A stretch of DNA of 64,000 nucleotides from Tachinus rufipes (lineage: Eukaryota; Arthropoda; Insecta; Coleoptera; Staphylinidae). The notes under the pieces are model-generated. The model was given only the letters and a program-made list of their open reading frames with translations, had not been told where the DNA came from and did not search any database. Below are positions 1-12,626 of the stretch, piece by piece. The first letter of the stretch is position 1. Every line of letters starts with the position of its first letter. The translations under genes and the position numbers were made by a program. Where the stretch lies: positions 111,151,563-111,215,562 of the forward strand of contig OZ010742.1 in the NCBI GenBank assembly GCA_963932245.1, written 5' to 3'.

Positions 1-2220
1 ATAACATTTTGTATTAATCACATTAATAATTATCATCAATAAAAGCTTTATTACAAAATAGGTCATAAAGTATTGAGATTTTAGATTAATTATTAGGTAT
101 GTAATATAAAACCGTTATTAAATAACACTTGTAAAATAAAGTAAACAACTTACTTTGTATAATCATCACCAACACGGACAAGCATTACATGAATGGGTTG
201 TAATAATATTTCCATAACAATAACATTAATCAAATCACTGAATGTATTGTGTACATACATTTTTAATGCAAGCGTTCAGGCTCAATCGACTACAACTACT
301 ACATATTTGTTTTGTTGAGGAGCAATTCAAAAAAGAAACTGCAGCAATGTGATTCTCATCTATAAGAGCTCTTATCTCTTCGTACTCACTTCAACCCTTT
401 CAATGATTTTCATCTGCACAAATAAAAATAAAATTGATTGAATTAATTTTGATTTATAATCATAAATAATATAGGCCACAAACTTAGATTTATGAAACGA
501 TTTCATTATTTGATTTTGTTTACTTCTTACAATAAACAATTATAATGAGATTATTATTACGATTTCATAATGTCTTTATTATGAAGGTTAAATAGAAAAT
601 AATAATAAGTGTTTATTCTAATATGAACGAGCCCTATATGAAACCAAAAATAGATTTCTATATAAAAGTTTCAATAACACTAACAAGGAGTGGATAGAAA
701 TATACACTAAGTATACATTATAATCAATATGAATTGTTCACCAGTATTACGTAACGTAAGTTCGCACAATGTAATATTTACAATTTATTATGTCGTTGGA
801 ATTAGCGCCGAGATTTAAACACGTGACGTTTCCCAAGGGTCGCATCCATTCAATTCCCACACCGTATTATGCCATTTACTGTGACTCCGTTTATCCCAAA
901 AGAATAGCCTTTATAGTTTAATATGGGGCATGACTAGAATATTTTTTGGTATGCGTCGTGATTAACGACTCTTGTCCGCAATGTAATCACTGCGGATAAG
1001 ATATTCTAATTTATGCAATGGGTGATAATGTAAAAGTAATTGATTCAATGAAGATAAAAATCGCTGTAATGGTGCTGAAGCGACAAAAGTGTTATTTTCA
1101 AATAAAGGAATATAATATCATTATTTATAATCCTATAAAAACATTGTAAGTTATTATATAAACAACAAATATTTACATAGAAAGATACATATTTAAAAAA
1201 TTATTTGCTTTTATGTTATATATAGTATAATTAAAAATTGTTACGCTTTGTAATTAACAGTTAATTATTGGCACATTCATAACTCAAATCTATGTTGCGT
1301 ATAATATGTTGTTTCACGATACATAATCCATATTTATCATTTATTTATTGTTTTGCTATTGACAGTTGTGTCACGGTATGCACCTAGCCTAAAAGTATTA
1401 CATCTAATCCGTCCCTACTCAATTGATTGTTGAATCATGATACGCATATACTCGTAGTTTAGTGTTCTTTACATTTGGTTTGTTGTATCAAGATTAAACA
1501 TTGCATCTCAATTTCGCAATTGGTTAATTAAATCATTATTGTTTTTTAACATTTCATCTATTGTTTTATTCCAGTATGCGTATTCTAAAGTCTTGTAACT
1601 TATCATACGTAATCTAAAAAAAATGCATCTGAATTGCATATAATTGTTGGTTTTCGCTTTGGGATGGTATGTACATAACCTAAAAATGTTAGCCGCTTTA
1701 AACTCAGAAACATTTGGCGCATAAATAAGAACATACAAATATAAAAATTATTTTTTGTTTTGAAAAAGAAAAAAACTTTTTTTTCTTTTCCTAATTCTTT
1801 TTTTGTAGTTAAAAGTTGTAGTTTTAATTGTTGATGTGTCATCAAGTATGGAAACAAAGTGTTGGTTATTTATTGAATATTTATTATAACTTATTAAAAA
1901 AAAAATGTTTCGGATTTGCTTTCCAAGCGCTTATCGACTAAACCATCCCCTCCCTGATATAAATCAACACCGAGAAGTTTTACACATTTCTGTGTACAAC
2001 CTTTCTATCTGACTGTCTTATAAGTAACGTTTTTGAGAGGTTATTAGAAGTGCGCTTCTTGCACCAGCCTTGTGGGCGTTGGTTTAGGGTGACAACAAAC
2101 ACGTTAATTGGTTGCTTGTATTAAAAAATTTGTTTTTCTTGCTCAGCAAGTTGCATAGCAATAGAGTTAATAGATTGTTTAGCTAATTGACCTTACCCAA
2201 TCTAACTCTATTTTTAGGTA
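1..2220. other. AT-rich DNA with no supported gene
   Basis: I see no gene here. The stretch is AT-rich and lacks long open frames. Two overlapping minus-strand frames at 1508-1857 (76 and 84 codons) show no motif I recognise and share a poly-A/T tract, so I treat them as chance. A slightly more GC-rich patch at 780-900 carries a weak B-box-like string on the minus strand, too poor to call a SINE. Confidence 0.6.
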
Positions 2221-2284
2221 CTTTAAACGGGTGTCCATAAAATTGGACCGCTACTTAAATAAACATTCTTGTAAAAAGTTAAAT

Positions 2285-3805
2285 AGATGAAAAAAAAAAA
2301 ACCTTGCTCTTCTCAGGGTTGATTTTTATCGTCCAGTACTTTAACTAAAATTCAAGTGTGTCACAAGCCGCTTAAAATCTTAGCGTAATAACTTTCGGTT
2401 TCTTAGAAGTGTACATCAGTGTCGTATCGTTGGCGTACTGTGCAATTTTGACACCAGGCGTAATGCATGGTATGTCTGCTATATAAGTTAGAAAGCATCG
2501 GAGATAATACTGAACTCTGAGGAGCCCTTGTCTCAATTGTACAAAAAGCAGACACTACTTAAACAACTTTATGGCCAGTGTCTTTTCGTTCAGATAAATA
2601 ACAATAAGTTTTATTATTGTCAGATTAAATCTGAGACGTTGCAGTAGACCTTGATGCCAAACCTGTTTGGCCTGTTTTAAATTAAAATCAGTTTTTATTT
2701 AATCGATCACCCTGGTTAGTTGGAGGGTTTTAGAAGGCCCATATCTGAGGTTAAGTTAATGATTTGGTATTAGGTTTCAGGTTTATTTGGGATCACACGG
2801 CGGTTGAAGCCATGTGATCCCAAATTTTATCTAGGATTACAGTTTTGGCCACATTAGTTAAAGTCGACAAAAAATTGTTTGAACAGTAATTCTGTAAAAA
2901 ATGTCTATCCTTTCCAACCTTTAAGATAGGAACGACAATAGACCTTTTTTTTTAAGACTAAAAAACTTTGTTTAGAATGCAATTCAGACTTTGAGCCAAT
3001 TTGAGATGTGCGATGATATCTCTCACCCTAGACGGCCAAACTAAATCTAGAATTGAAGAAGTTAGTGTGTTGCAAAAAGCGTTTTACTTCCTTGTGGACT
3101 CTTTCTACATGATCCAAGTCTAAATCTTTGTTATAGACTGACGTACATTGGAGTTCAAAGCTGTCAGCAGATGCTTTGGCCTTGCCTTCCAAAGTGTGTT
3201 CAAAGCCTTTTTTGCTATTAATAAATGGAAGCGGTGTACGTTTACTTCAAAAAACTTTGGCTATACTCTACATCAAATTATTATCTTTGTTGAAGGATTT
3301 GAAAGAAAATTTCAAGCACTAATTTTTGTGATTATTGATTGTTTTTTTACCATTTGTGTCTGGTTTAATTATTTTGAGATCAGATGAGTTTTCTAGTGTC
3401 TTTCTAATAAGACCCAATCAAATTGTTCTAATTTTTGTCAAAACTTTGATAAGCTTTTCTAACGCTGTCAACTCATTCGAATGTCAGGTAGTGCTCTTTT
3501 CTAGGATATGTAAAAACAACAAGGACCAGTCAGTTACGTAGACCGGCTTGACTTCCTTCACACACTTTTCATAAAGATCGAAGACCACTAGGATGTAGGC
3601 CGAGTTTAGCCGTTACTGACCAATATAGCAGTTTGAAATCTTTTTGAGTAATGCGATGTCAAATACGTCTTCTGGGTGCTTTTGAAATAATGTCTGGCTC
3701 TAGTACAGTACAACCTATCCTGGACATTATAGTCAACAATTGTTGGCAGTTGGCCGTTTAGTATAGCATCAAAATTTGCTGTTACTAGCTGCTTAGTTAG
3801 CAACT
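2285..3805 (-). pseudogene. Jockey-like non-LTR retrotransposon RT, eroded remnant
   Basis: This is a reverse transcriptase of a non-LTR retrotransposon, broken in many frames. Reading the minus strand from 3805 downwards, the pieces appear in the right order: a linker piece with LNGQLPTIVDYNVQ (about 3700-3765), then VWHQGLLQRLRFNLTIIKL (about 2600-2680), which fits the FDxVWHxGLLxKL block of Jockey RTs, then QYANDTTLMYTSKKP (about 2396-2452), the catalytic YADD box decayed to YAND, and finally INPEKSKV (about 2310). Stop codons and frameshifts separate every piece, so it is dead and old. No poly-A tail or target duplication is visible. The lineage is inferred from the VWH block and the overall order; the RT identity is surer than the clade. 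Confidence 0.6.
2785..2825. repeat. Perfect 13-bp inverted repeat (hairpin)
   Basis: The arms ATTTGGGATCACA (2785-2797) and TGTGATCCCAAAT (2813-2825) are exact reverse complements around a 15-nt spacer. It lies inside the decayed Jockey-like RT, where the protein reading would not require it, so it arose later or marks a small insertion. Confidence 0.8.
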
Positions 3806-3846
3806 GATATAAAAATGATTTCTAAAGAAAAAAATTATCTTATCTA

Positions 3847-4297
3847 CAGGGTGTCAATAATCTACGTGTGTTCTATAGGTAACTTTGTTATTTTAAATGT
3901 TATATATAACAAAAATAACAAATTATACATTTTTGAAATAAAAAAAACAAACTTTTCAATGAACTCGTAGCCAATTAAGGTTGCCATTAAAAAAAAGGCA
4001 AGTTTAGTTTATATCTCAAAAAACAAAAATGCCATGACTTTTTTGTTAATTTATTTGAATTCTACACAAAAATATCCACAGAATAAATTTTTTATTTTTG
4101 CTCTATAGTAAATAGACAAAGAGTTATTTAAACTTGAAAAAAATAACCGTTTTCAGTTTTTTTGCAATATTTAAAAAGTTGAAAACCTATGACAAATTTA
4201 AAAATGGCATTACATTTTTCTGAAATTTCTGCCTAACTCTGTAACATTTAAAATAACGAAGTTACTCACAGAACACACGTAGATTATTGACACCCTG
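3847..4297. mobile_element. MITE, 451 bp, with about 56-bp terminal inverted repeats
   Basis: The left end starts CAGGGTGTCAATAATC and the right end closes with its reverse complement, GATTATTGACACCCTG. Pairing continues inward for about 56 bp with few mismatches (for example ACGTGTGTTCT against AGAACACACGT, then TTATTTTAAATGTTA). The interior is AT-rich and has no coding frame, as expected for a non-autonomous DNA transposon. TA stands directly before the left end; the right flank is TTATA, so a TA duplication typical of Tc1/mariner is possible but not clean. The superfamily is inferred from the CAGGG terminus and TA only. Confidence 0.8.
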
Positions 4298-4916
4298 TTA
4301 TACAGTGAGTGTTAAAAAAAACGTAATTAAGAATACATTTTTTTTTGTTGGGTAAACCTTTCCTTGACCTTTAACGTCTCCGAATGTTTCATTATTACGG
4401 TTGGGTTTGGAATTTCTAATCCAACTAATACTTTTACTACCTGTTATTATATCACATAATTACATTTCATAATTCTTAAAAACTTTATTAATTATCCACT
4501 TTGCATTATATGATGCTTGCTACAGTGTTTTAAACTAAGAATTTAAAACAATGATTTGTTATTAACAGGTGTGTTGTGAAAAAATCCTATGCTTACCTAA
4601 GTTGATATGTTAAAAATTAGCCAAAAATGTTTGTAGGTTTTTACTTCCGCTATGTCTAGATCGATTGTGACGCATGTCAGATTTTGTTGAAACAATTAAC
4701 ATTAAAAACGGGGGTATAAACACTACAAAAAAATTTCAAGAACCTAGCCTGACTTCAACTCCAATGCTTTCTTAGTTTGATCCGTAATATGAACGTCATT
4801 TTAATAACCTATAAACAATACTAAGTAATACAAGTAGAATAAGCAGTACGACGACACAATATGTTTTTTTGAAATTTTCAAACGCTTAGAGAAACTAATG
4901 AGGTTATACACTGTAA
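4298..4916. other. AT-rich DNA with no supported gene
   Basis: No gene, repeat end or RNA gene was recognised between the MITE and the LINE tail. Confidence 0.5.
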
Positions 4917-5439
4917 CAATAATAATAATAATAATATTTATTAATCCAAAGATCATTAATTACTAAAAAGTAAGTAAAAATAAACATAATGGTTTAAAAT
5001 TAAAATGTAAAATAAATGTTTAAAATTAAAAATACAACATTAAATATAATATACATAATCTGCACATTTCAAATTATATTAAAACTATTGTCTTCTAAAA
5101 ATTCATTTATATAGTAATACGTTTTCTGTAATTTTTGATTTAAACTGGCTTAAATTTAATTGTTTTGTTTCTGCTGTTAGCATATTAAAAATTTTTATGC
5201 CAACATATTTTGGGCATTTTTCATAAAATGTTAGTTTATGAATAGGATATTCCAACAATGAAGTACCATGTCATATTGCGTTTGACGTTTGAAAGAATCT
5301 GCTGAATGTACAAACTATATACAATCAACATTCTATTTTCAACAAATTATGTTTTGCAGTGAGAATTGTATTTTATTCGAAGTACTTTCTTTTGTAATTT
5401 AAATACACGTTCTACATTACTTGAACCTCCCCATATAAT

Positions 5440-7600
5440 AATACAGTATCAAATAATTGATTCAAAGTGCGCAAAGTAATACATTTTTAGTATACATATA
5501 TCTACAAATTCTCGTAAACGTCGTACAACATAGCAACAAGAACATAATCTTTTAGAAATTTTATCTACATGTGTTTTAAAATTACAGCTCTGATCTATGA
5601 CAACACCCAAAAAAGAAGTGTTAGTATTTTGCATGATTGATTTATTATTGCATTTGATCAAAAACGAGTATTAAATTTCATTGAAACTAATTTTTGCGTA
5701 TTCAAATGCAAGTTATTGTTCTTAAACCAATTATTAATATTATTCAATAACTCACTTGCTAAAATTGGAATTTGATTTAGATTTTTTGATGATATAAGTA
5801 ATGATGTGTCATCAGCATGAACGACACTATTTTGAATTGTAAATCGTTTATATATATTATAAAAAGAAGAGGACCTAAAACTGATACCTGTGGTATACCC
5901 CTTTTCATATACAAGGTTTTGGACGTAGTATTTTTTATCTGAACATAGTGAGGACGATTGTTTAGATAACTACTTATCCACTGTAAGCTTGTACCTCTGA
6001 CACCATATTGATAGAGCTTAGTAGTTAAAAGTTTATGATCAACAAGTTCAAAGGCTTTGCGTAAGTCAAGAAATATACCCAAACAATGTTCTTCTTGATC
6101 CAAACTTGTGTAAGGATTTTCAAGATATTCTAAGATAGCGGTTGTTGTTGATTGAAGTTTTAAAAAACCGTGTTGATTCTTATTAAATAACTTAAAACAA
6201 TAAAAGAAGTTATTCTTTCCGCAACTATACTTTCTATTACTTTGATAAAGTACTTAATATCGCAATAGGTCTGTAATTTTCTGCTTCGTTATTATTTGCT
6301 TTTTTGGGTACCGGAATAAGTTTGGTTTGTTTAAGAACTGTTGGAAATATTTCTTGGCGCAAAGATTCATTAACGATGCATGTAATTGGAGTTACTAAGA
6401 ATGGTATTCAGATTTTTAATAGGTTAGCACTTATTCCATTTACACCCGCTGAGTTTGAATTTTTAAATTTACGAACAACATTAATAATTTCACTTTCAGA
6501 TGCTGGTTGCAGAAATAATGTTTTAGAATGCAAAGGTATACTTGAAAAATGTGTGTCAATAGTTGACTTTGATAGAGAATCAGCAATTGTATTAAATAGT
6601 TATTCAAGTAATTTGCAATTTTTAATTGATTGTGCTCTGTATAATTTTGAATTTTTAATGAAGTTATAGTTGTGTTAATTAAATGGTAGGTATTTTGACT
6701 AATTATATTCCACGCGGTCTTGTTTTTATTTGTTGAATTAGCTTTTTGTTCAGTATAAAACAGTCTTTTTGCAAGAATAATAACTTTTTTATAATTTTTT
6801 TTATATCTATGTAATAATTTTTTAGATATTTGTTACCATTTTTAACATATGTATAAAGTAGTTTAAGTTTTTCGGACGATGTCTTAAATCCAAGTGTAAT
6901 CCAGTTGTTGCTTTTTCCGACAATACATTGCTTTTTCCGACAATACATCACTTTTTTTATAGAAAGGAAGATTCATAAAATCTATTTATTTTATTTAAAA
7001 AAATTTGACATTTACTATTGATACCAGTCAATGAATTTATTATGTTCCAATCATTTTTTTGTAATAAATTAGAGAACTTATTAATATTGTCAGTGTTTTT
7101 AAAATTTCTAAAATACACAGACTTACTATCATTTTTAATGTTGTATTGCAAACCAATTTTGGCAGATTAAAGATTGTGATCACCTATAACGTTTTCTAGC
7201 GCTTTGCATGTTTTATTCTCAATGTTATTACTAATAAGAATATTATAAAGACAATTTTTAAGACGCGTTGGTTCATTAGTATGATATTCAATATTATAGG
7301 AATGCAGCAAATCTAATAATTCAGTTCGCTGCTTACTATCTATGAGAAAATTAACGTTTTTATATCTGTTTGTCTATATAAAGTGTTCAGTGTTTTATCT
7401 AGTTGTTGAATAAATATGTTAAAGTCACCTTCAGTACTTCTATAAACACACAGCACATAAAAATAAATAATCTTATTAAAAACATTACTTACGTCTAAAT
7501 CTAATTTAATACCACAACATTCATAATGTAATTCAATTGACAAATTGCGCAACTCAGTTAAAATGCTTGATTTTAAACCCTTTTTTAACATAATTAGACT
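5440..7600 (-). pseudogene. LINE ORF2: endonuclease plus reverse transcriptase, broken
   Basis: ORF2 would cut the target and reverse transcribe the element RNA. The endonuclease part shows KIIYFYVLCVYRSTEGDF (about 7430-7480), the usual VYR.P...F block. The RT follows: LIPVPKK and ENYRPIAILSTLSKVIES (about 6240-6320), LDLRKAFELVDHKLL (about 6030-6080), GIPQVSVLGPLLFIIYIND (5840-5910) and, after a frameshift near 5835, VHADDTSLLISS (about 5785-5825) with the catalytic Asp pair kept. The C-terminal FLGVVIDQSCNFKTHVDKI block is at 5560-5625. At least four stops or frameshifts break it, so it cannot make a full protein. Confidence 0.75.
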
Positions 7601-7697
7601 ACCACCATTTTTTTTATAGTTCTTGAAAAATGTGATCCCAAAACGTAATCAGATATTACTAGTTTATCTATATTATTATTAGTAAACCATTGTTTAG

Positions 7698-8135
7698 TTA
7701 TACACAAAATATGACAGTTATGTACGTCGAGAAAAACTTCAATATAAGGCTAGATTCTGCTTTTGACGTTTTCCAAATTTCTAAAAAATTGCTGTTTTGA
7801 GTATTTTCCATGTTTACTGATAACAAAGTTTCTATGTTTAGAAGAGGGCGGCTAATATTGTTTGATTTCAAGATATTTTTCACATCCCTGGTAGGCGGCG
7901 TCCATAAATCAGTCGGTAGTGTTTCATTACATATATGAGAAAAATTTTGTTGATTTGCTGTGGTAATTATATTGCATATTTTAAACATAATGGCTATTTT
8001 TGCTGCTTTATCAAAATGAACACAATCATTCTTAAAATGATTCATTAATAGAGTGTTTGTATCGAAATAATTTGTAACCAAACACCAACGGCTTATTGCT
8101 GTTTCTAAATTATTAAGAAGAGAAGCATTGCTTAA
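7698..8135 (-). pseudogene. LINE ORF1, C-terminal SGNH-like fragment
   Basis: About 145 codons stay open on the minus strand, from a stop near 8136 to 7698. The translation begins LSNASLLNNLETAISRW, then FDTNTLLMNHFKNDCVHFDK near 8080-8000, which matches in position and pattern the final D..H block of SGNH-hydrolase-like ORF1 proteins (compare DFTQHGHYLNSKGK in the LINE ORF1 at 46.2 kb). A further C-terminal stretch follows. The apparent start at 8081 is a TTG inside the frame and has no meaning; the ORF1 5' part and any coiled coil are missing. Confidence 0.5.
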
Positions 8136-8249
8136 ATATTAAAGTAACTGCCAGTTATTACAAATTTTATAAACAATTTTTTCGCATTTATATTGTTTGT
8201 CTAAATGCTACAAAAATTAGTTTAATTTAATTTTTCTTAATAAAAAATT

Positions 8250-8625
8250 AATAACAAATGTCTTTTAAGTGTTTTATAACAATCCTTTACTTGACGGATA
8301 AAATATTGAGCTACATTGCTAAGTAGTAACAGTAACCTTTCTTCTTCTACACTTTTTTAACTGCAATTGGTAATTTCATCGTGGTTTGAAAGATTTTTAT
8401 TTTAGTTTTTACTAATATTTTATAAATAATATTAATATATTCAGTACGTTCTTTGCGTCTGTTTTACTATTTATTCTAGTTCTGCACATTTTATTTTTAT
8501 AAACCATCTAAATACCAGATATAATAGCGTATAATAGCATCCACACATAACGTTGGTTTGTTTTAGTATTTCTGCAAATTATGTATAAAAAAGGGTACGA
8601 TCAACAAAATTTAGATTTCTACTGT
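8250..8625 (+). repeat. Diverged direct repeat, copy 1 (partner at 11.44-11.83 kb)
   Basis: This copy and the one at 11440-11830 share, in the same order, AAAATATTGAGCTAC, a TCTACTTTTTTAA-like block, TTTTACTAATATTTTATAA-like and CACACATAACGTTGGTTTG (CACATAACATTAGTTTG in the partner). The copies are about 3.2 kb apart and well diverged. They could be remnants of long terminal repeats or of a large tandem duplication; I cannot tell which. Confidence 0.6.
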
Positions 8626-11189
8626 AAATTTGTGACGTCTTTCGAATAGAACCTATTGTTAACCAACGGTTTATGTAAACTTATACATATTTCGTTTAAT
8701 GATGATGTAGTTAACGTTTTAAGTCTTTTAGTCTTATCTACAAGGTTAATTTTTAAGTTTTTTAAAAGTTTTGACTTTGCGTTGTAAGACAAAATTTTTG
8801 ACTTCTAAATTAAGCTCTTTAAAATTAGTACAATGTTGTTTGCTGTGGTGTATTGTAATTTGGGTTTTTTGTTGAAGTGAGTTCAATTTCATATATCCAG
8901 TGCTATTTTGTTTGAAGAAACGGCGGCAAAAAAACAAAATGATTAAATATAAAAAGTTTAATTTATTTATTTATTTACTTATTTATAAAAAAACTAAAAA
9001 AAGGCTAATAGAAAAGATTGAAATTTTACTGAACTAAAAAAATTAAAGTATCTACTGTGCGCAAATAAGATTTTATCATTAAACGTTGGCTATGTTTTTG
9101 CAATTTTCTACTTAAACTAGACATCAAACATTTGAAGATTGCATTGATTGGAAAAAAAAGATTGTTATATAATATTTTGTAGCACGGAGTTTAATTGTTA
9201 GTTGCAAAACGCAGATCTTCAATAACTTAAACAGTTTATATTGTAAGAAATTTGAAAACACATCAAAATGTTTATTTTGACAAGTGGATTTATCTTCAAA
9301 AAAATTGAGCAGTAGAGCTATAAAAACATTTTTCGCAAAAGTAGAAATTTGTTGAAATAAAATAAAACTAAAAGTGTTTTTAGCTAAACCAGTTTTAGAT
9401 TTAACAAATAATAAATTTTTAATACGATATCGGTTTACTTTAGCGCACCCTACTTTAAATGTTTGAACAATGCACTTAAGTATTAGTTATTCAAAAATTA
9501 GATATTGGTATGTCTTTTTCTAACATAGTAACTAATAACGTTTGCAGGAATAAAAATGTATTAACTCCACTTACCAACACTTTTTTGCTTGAAGTACAAA
9601 AACATATTTTTTTCAATAGGCAAAAACGTAGAAACTTGTTTAAACTAGAAAAACTTTTTGAGAGTACACTACTGAAAAACCCAGACCAGTTCATTTAAGT
9701 GTCTCTATTTATTCGTCTAAATATTAGTCTAACTAAAATGCGCATATGTTAACCTGTGACGTGTTCTCAAATAGTAACATTTTGTCATTTTTGTCGCAAA
9801 AGTAAAAACGTTTTAAAACTCAAAAAAATGAAGAGTGTTAACTCAAGCAATGATTAATTTAGGTTTTTAACCTAGACACGCTCGAGTTTTTACTTATGCG
9901 CTTAAGTGTTAGTCATCAAGAGATTAGATTCTTCTTCTAACATAGTTAGAAACAATGAGAAATATCAAATTTCTTAATAATGAAGAGGTTAGGTTAGGTT
10001 AAGGCTATTTTAGTCTTAATTACCTGCTTGTAATCATAAAAGCATTTTTCTTTATCTAAGTGTGAGCCATTAAAAGATTGTATTTTATGACTACTAACGT
10101 TTGCAGAAAACACAAAAATTTAATTCTTTGATAACAAATTAAAGAGCGCATAGTCAAGGCCCTCCGGTATTAAGAGGTAGAATAACACAATATTTTTCTC
10201 TGACTGATATTTATAGGAAAAGAAAATTAAGGTTCATCTACCCGTTATTTTTTCTTCTAATTAGTCTACAAAGAGGACAAACATCCAATCTCTTTATTGT
10301 AAGCACTTTAGATAAAAAAAAGTTTTAGACGATTTTCTCTTTTTGCTACTTAAATTTTGTCAGAACATCTCTTTTTTTTTGTTTTGTTTTCTCAGCATAT
10401 TCAAAAATTACTTATGTTTATTCAACTTCTCACGTTTCCTTATGGCAAATTGAGACAAGGCAAACAAGTTTTTCTTGCTTAAAAACAAAACAAAAAAAAA
10501 ACACCATAAACCGCAGATCAGCAACAATTCAAACAAATTTTATTGCAAAAAGATTAGACCACTTTAAAGAAATGTTTTTTAAAGAGTTTGTTTTATACGC
10601 AACCCTTACAAAGTTTGTCTAGTAATCTTTTTATTCTTTTTGCTTGAAGTTTTTTATAGTCGCATTTTTTTACAACCAATGGACTAATAGCTAATGTCTT
10701 AAACTGCATTGCATGTTTTTAATTAAATAATTAAAATGTAAAAAAAATTTAAATTTTTAAAATTTTGTATACAACTTTTAAAAAAAATCTTGAAATTTGT
10801 TTTTTTTGCTGTTTTTTGCTGCAAATTTAGATGTCAAAAATGAAATTAATTATCTAGAAAACCAGCTTTATTTTTCCTTTTTACAAATCACAGTATCCCA
10901 ATCTTCTCCTCCCCCTTTAAATACTCAATTACGGCATTGTCTTTTGTAAAATTAATACGCAGTTAATAAATTAGGTTTTAGTTTTTTATAAACTTACACA
11001 ATAAATGTGTTTTTTAAAGTATGGTCGACAAATTTTAAGCAATACTGACTGACAAAGTTCCAAAATTTAGGGCATCGGTTGTAGTTGCATATTTCTTAAT
11101 CTATATCTTCTTGATAAGATTACTATTTTTGTAATAGGCATATACCGTTCTCAAAATAGATATTTCTTTTATTAATAAAAATTAAAAAA

Positions 11190-11345
11190 TAAATTTTTAA
11201 AAAATCAGAAATTTGAGGAACATCAGCCTTTATGATTTTGAGGTCAGAGTTAACCATCAATTCTAACTATAATTTTTTTAGTTTTTAAGAAAACTATTGT
11301 TATAATTTACTAATTTGTGATCAGGAACTAAACAATAAAGCTCGT
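11190..11345 (+). repeat. Dispersed repeat shared with 31.69-31.82 kb
   Basis: TTTATGATTTTGAGGT and CATCAATTCTAACTATAA occur here in the same order and spacing as at 31716-31760, with similar flanks (ACATCAGCC against ACACCAGCA). It is a diverged copy of one dispersed repeat of unknown type. Confidence 0.65.
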
Positions 11346-11439
11346 TACTAAGATTAAGATGCCATACCTTATTAAATAATTTAGAAATATCTAAGGCTAT
11401 TGCAAAATTTTCTCTATGTTTGTCTAAAATAAAATTCCA

Positions 11440-11830
11440 TTTGTGACGTTTTTATTGAAATCATCAAGCAACAATTTTTATTTTACTAACAAAATATTGA
11501 GCTACTTTGCCATGGATAGTCTAATGAAAGTGCAATTATTGGTGATAATTTCAATCTATTTGTCGTCTACTTTTTTAAGTTGTTTTTTTTTCTTAGTTTT
11601 TACTTTAGTAGTTGGTTTAGTCAAGTTTTATCAATTGTTTACTAGTATTTTATAACTAATATTGTTTGTTCTACAATTTATTGTAATTTTATACATTCTT
11701 TTTACTTTACATAGTGCCATATACAAAAGTACATCAACACATAACATTAGTTTGTTTTAGTTCTTCTGCAATGTTTTTACTTATAAATGTACATTTAACA
11801 GAATTTGAATGTATATGATATGTCAGGTAG
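11440..11830 (+). repeat. Diverged direct repeat, copy 2 (partner at 8.25-8.63 kb)
   Basis: Second copy of the pair described at 8250. The 70-codon frame at 11443-11655 falls inside it, is rich in Phe and Leu because of T-tracts, and is not supported as a gene. Confidence 0.6.
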
Positions 11831-12293
11831 TGTAGATTTGTAGAGTAGCCATTATGTCAGCCTTAAAGTGAAGTCTATTGTCTAATGTGCGCATATATCC
11901 AACGGTATAAACAAATTTATATCCGCTTGTAGTGATTAAGTATATAACAATAATTTTTTCTCACAACCACTTTTATGGATGAGACTGAATGTGTTTTCTT
12001 TTTAAACACTAAAGTTTCTAAAATCTTCATGAACTTGAAAACTAAAATTAGTTTAATCTTTTAAAATTGCCTTTATCCGGCATCTTTTGTTATGGCCCGT
12101 TTACCGATCTTTTGTCTGTATAAAAGGAAAGTCGCACAAGTTTGTTTCAATCGTGTAATAATAGCAAAAGATTACTATAGTAGTTGGTTACTTAACTTGT
12201 ATTTATTTTAGCTATGTATTCATCGTTTTATTAAAGTTTGTAAAATTGTTGTACAATTTTTTTGTTTTGAAGACAGTTTGTCTAAAACAAAAG

Positions 12294-12322
12294 TTTTCTA
12301 AATAGGCGGCCTATTTAGAAAA
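12294..12322. repeat. Perfect 13-bp inverted repeat
   Basis: TTTTCTAAATAGG (12294-12306) and CCTATTTAGAAAA (12310-12322) are exact reverse complements with a 3-nt CGG loop. Confidence 0.85.
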
Positions 12323-12586
12323 TACCTCTTAGATCATAATTTGTACCGCCATTGTTGTTTCTACTCTACTAACTTTTCTGTTATTTATCTATCAATTTAC
12401 CGGCCCAGTTTTGCGGTTAGACCTTTAACAATTTTTAAAAAAAATTATATGTAAAAAACAATGACCAGTAAATGCACTAAAATTATTTTTTTCTCAAAAA
12501 AGAAAATTATAATTTATCAAAAAAAAAACAAAAATAGATTAACTTTATGAAATTTAAAAAAAAATTATTATGTGATAGCTCATTTT

Positions 12587-12626
12587 AAGATAAATAAAAC
12601 ATATTTAAATGTGTTTTATTTATCTT
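12587..12626. repeat. Perfect 15-bp inverted repeat
   Basis: AAGATAAATAAAACA and its exact reverse complement TGTTTTATTTATCTT flank a spacer of about 10 nt (12602-12611). It is a simple cruciform-type palindrome with no linked gene. Confidence 0.85.

Larger units (their letters stand above)
4917..8135 (-). mobile_element. Decayed LINE (CR1/Jockey-group), minus strand
   Basis: This is a minus-strand non-LTR retrotransposon, truncated at its 5' side. Its 3' end is marked by an (AAT)n tract at 4919-4935, which on the element strand reads as a TTA/ATT microsatellite tail after an AATAAA-like stretch. Going from 8135 down it holds the end of ORF1, an endonuclease region (about 7600-7150), linker, RT (about 6700-5777) and RT C-terminus (5661-5449). 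ORF1 ends in an SGNH-like block, as in the LINE at 46.2 kb, so the two belong to related families. Stops and frameshifts are frequent. A short direct duplication (GCTTTTTCCGACAATACAT) occurs at about 6910-6948. Confidence 0.75.

Noticed and set aside
1508..1857. Two overlapping minus-strand frames, considered as the C-terminus of the nearby Jockey-like element
   Set aside because: No RT C-terminal block could be aligned in order.
6304..6669. 121-codon plus-strand frame
   Set aside because: Antisense to the RT of the minus-strand LINE (the minus strand reads the ENYRPIAILSTLSKVIE block here).
9980..10000. GGTTAGGTTAGGTT, arthropod-like telomere repeats (also near 55930)
   Set aside because: Only two or three units each; no array, so chance or a tiny interstitial remnant.
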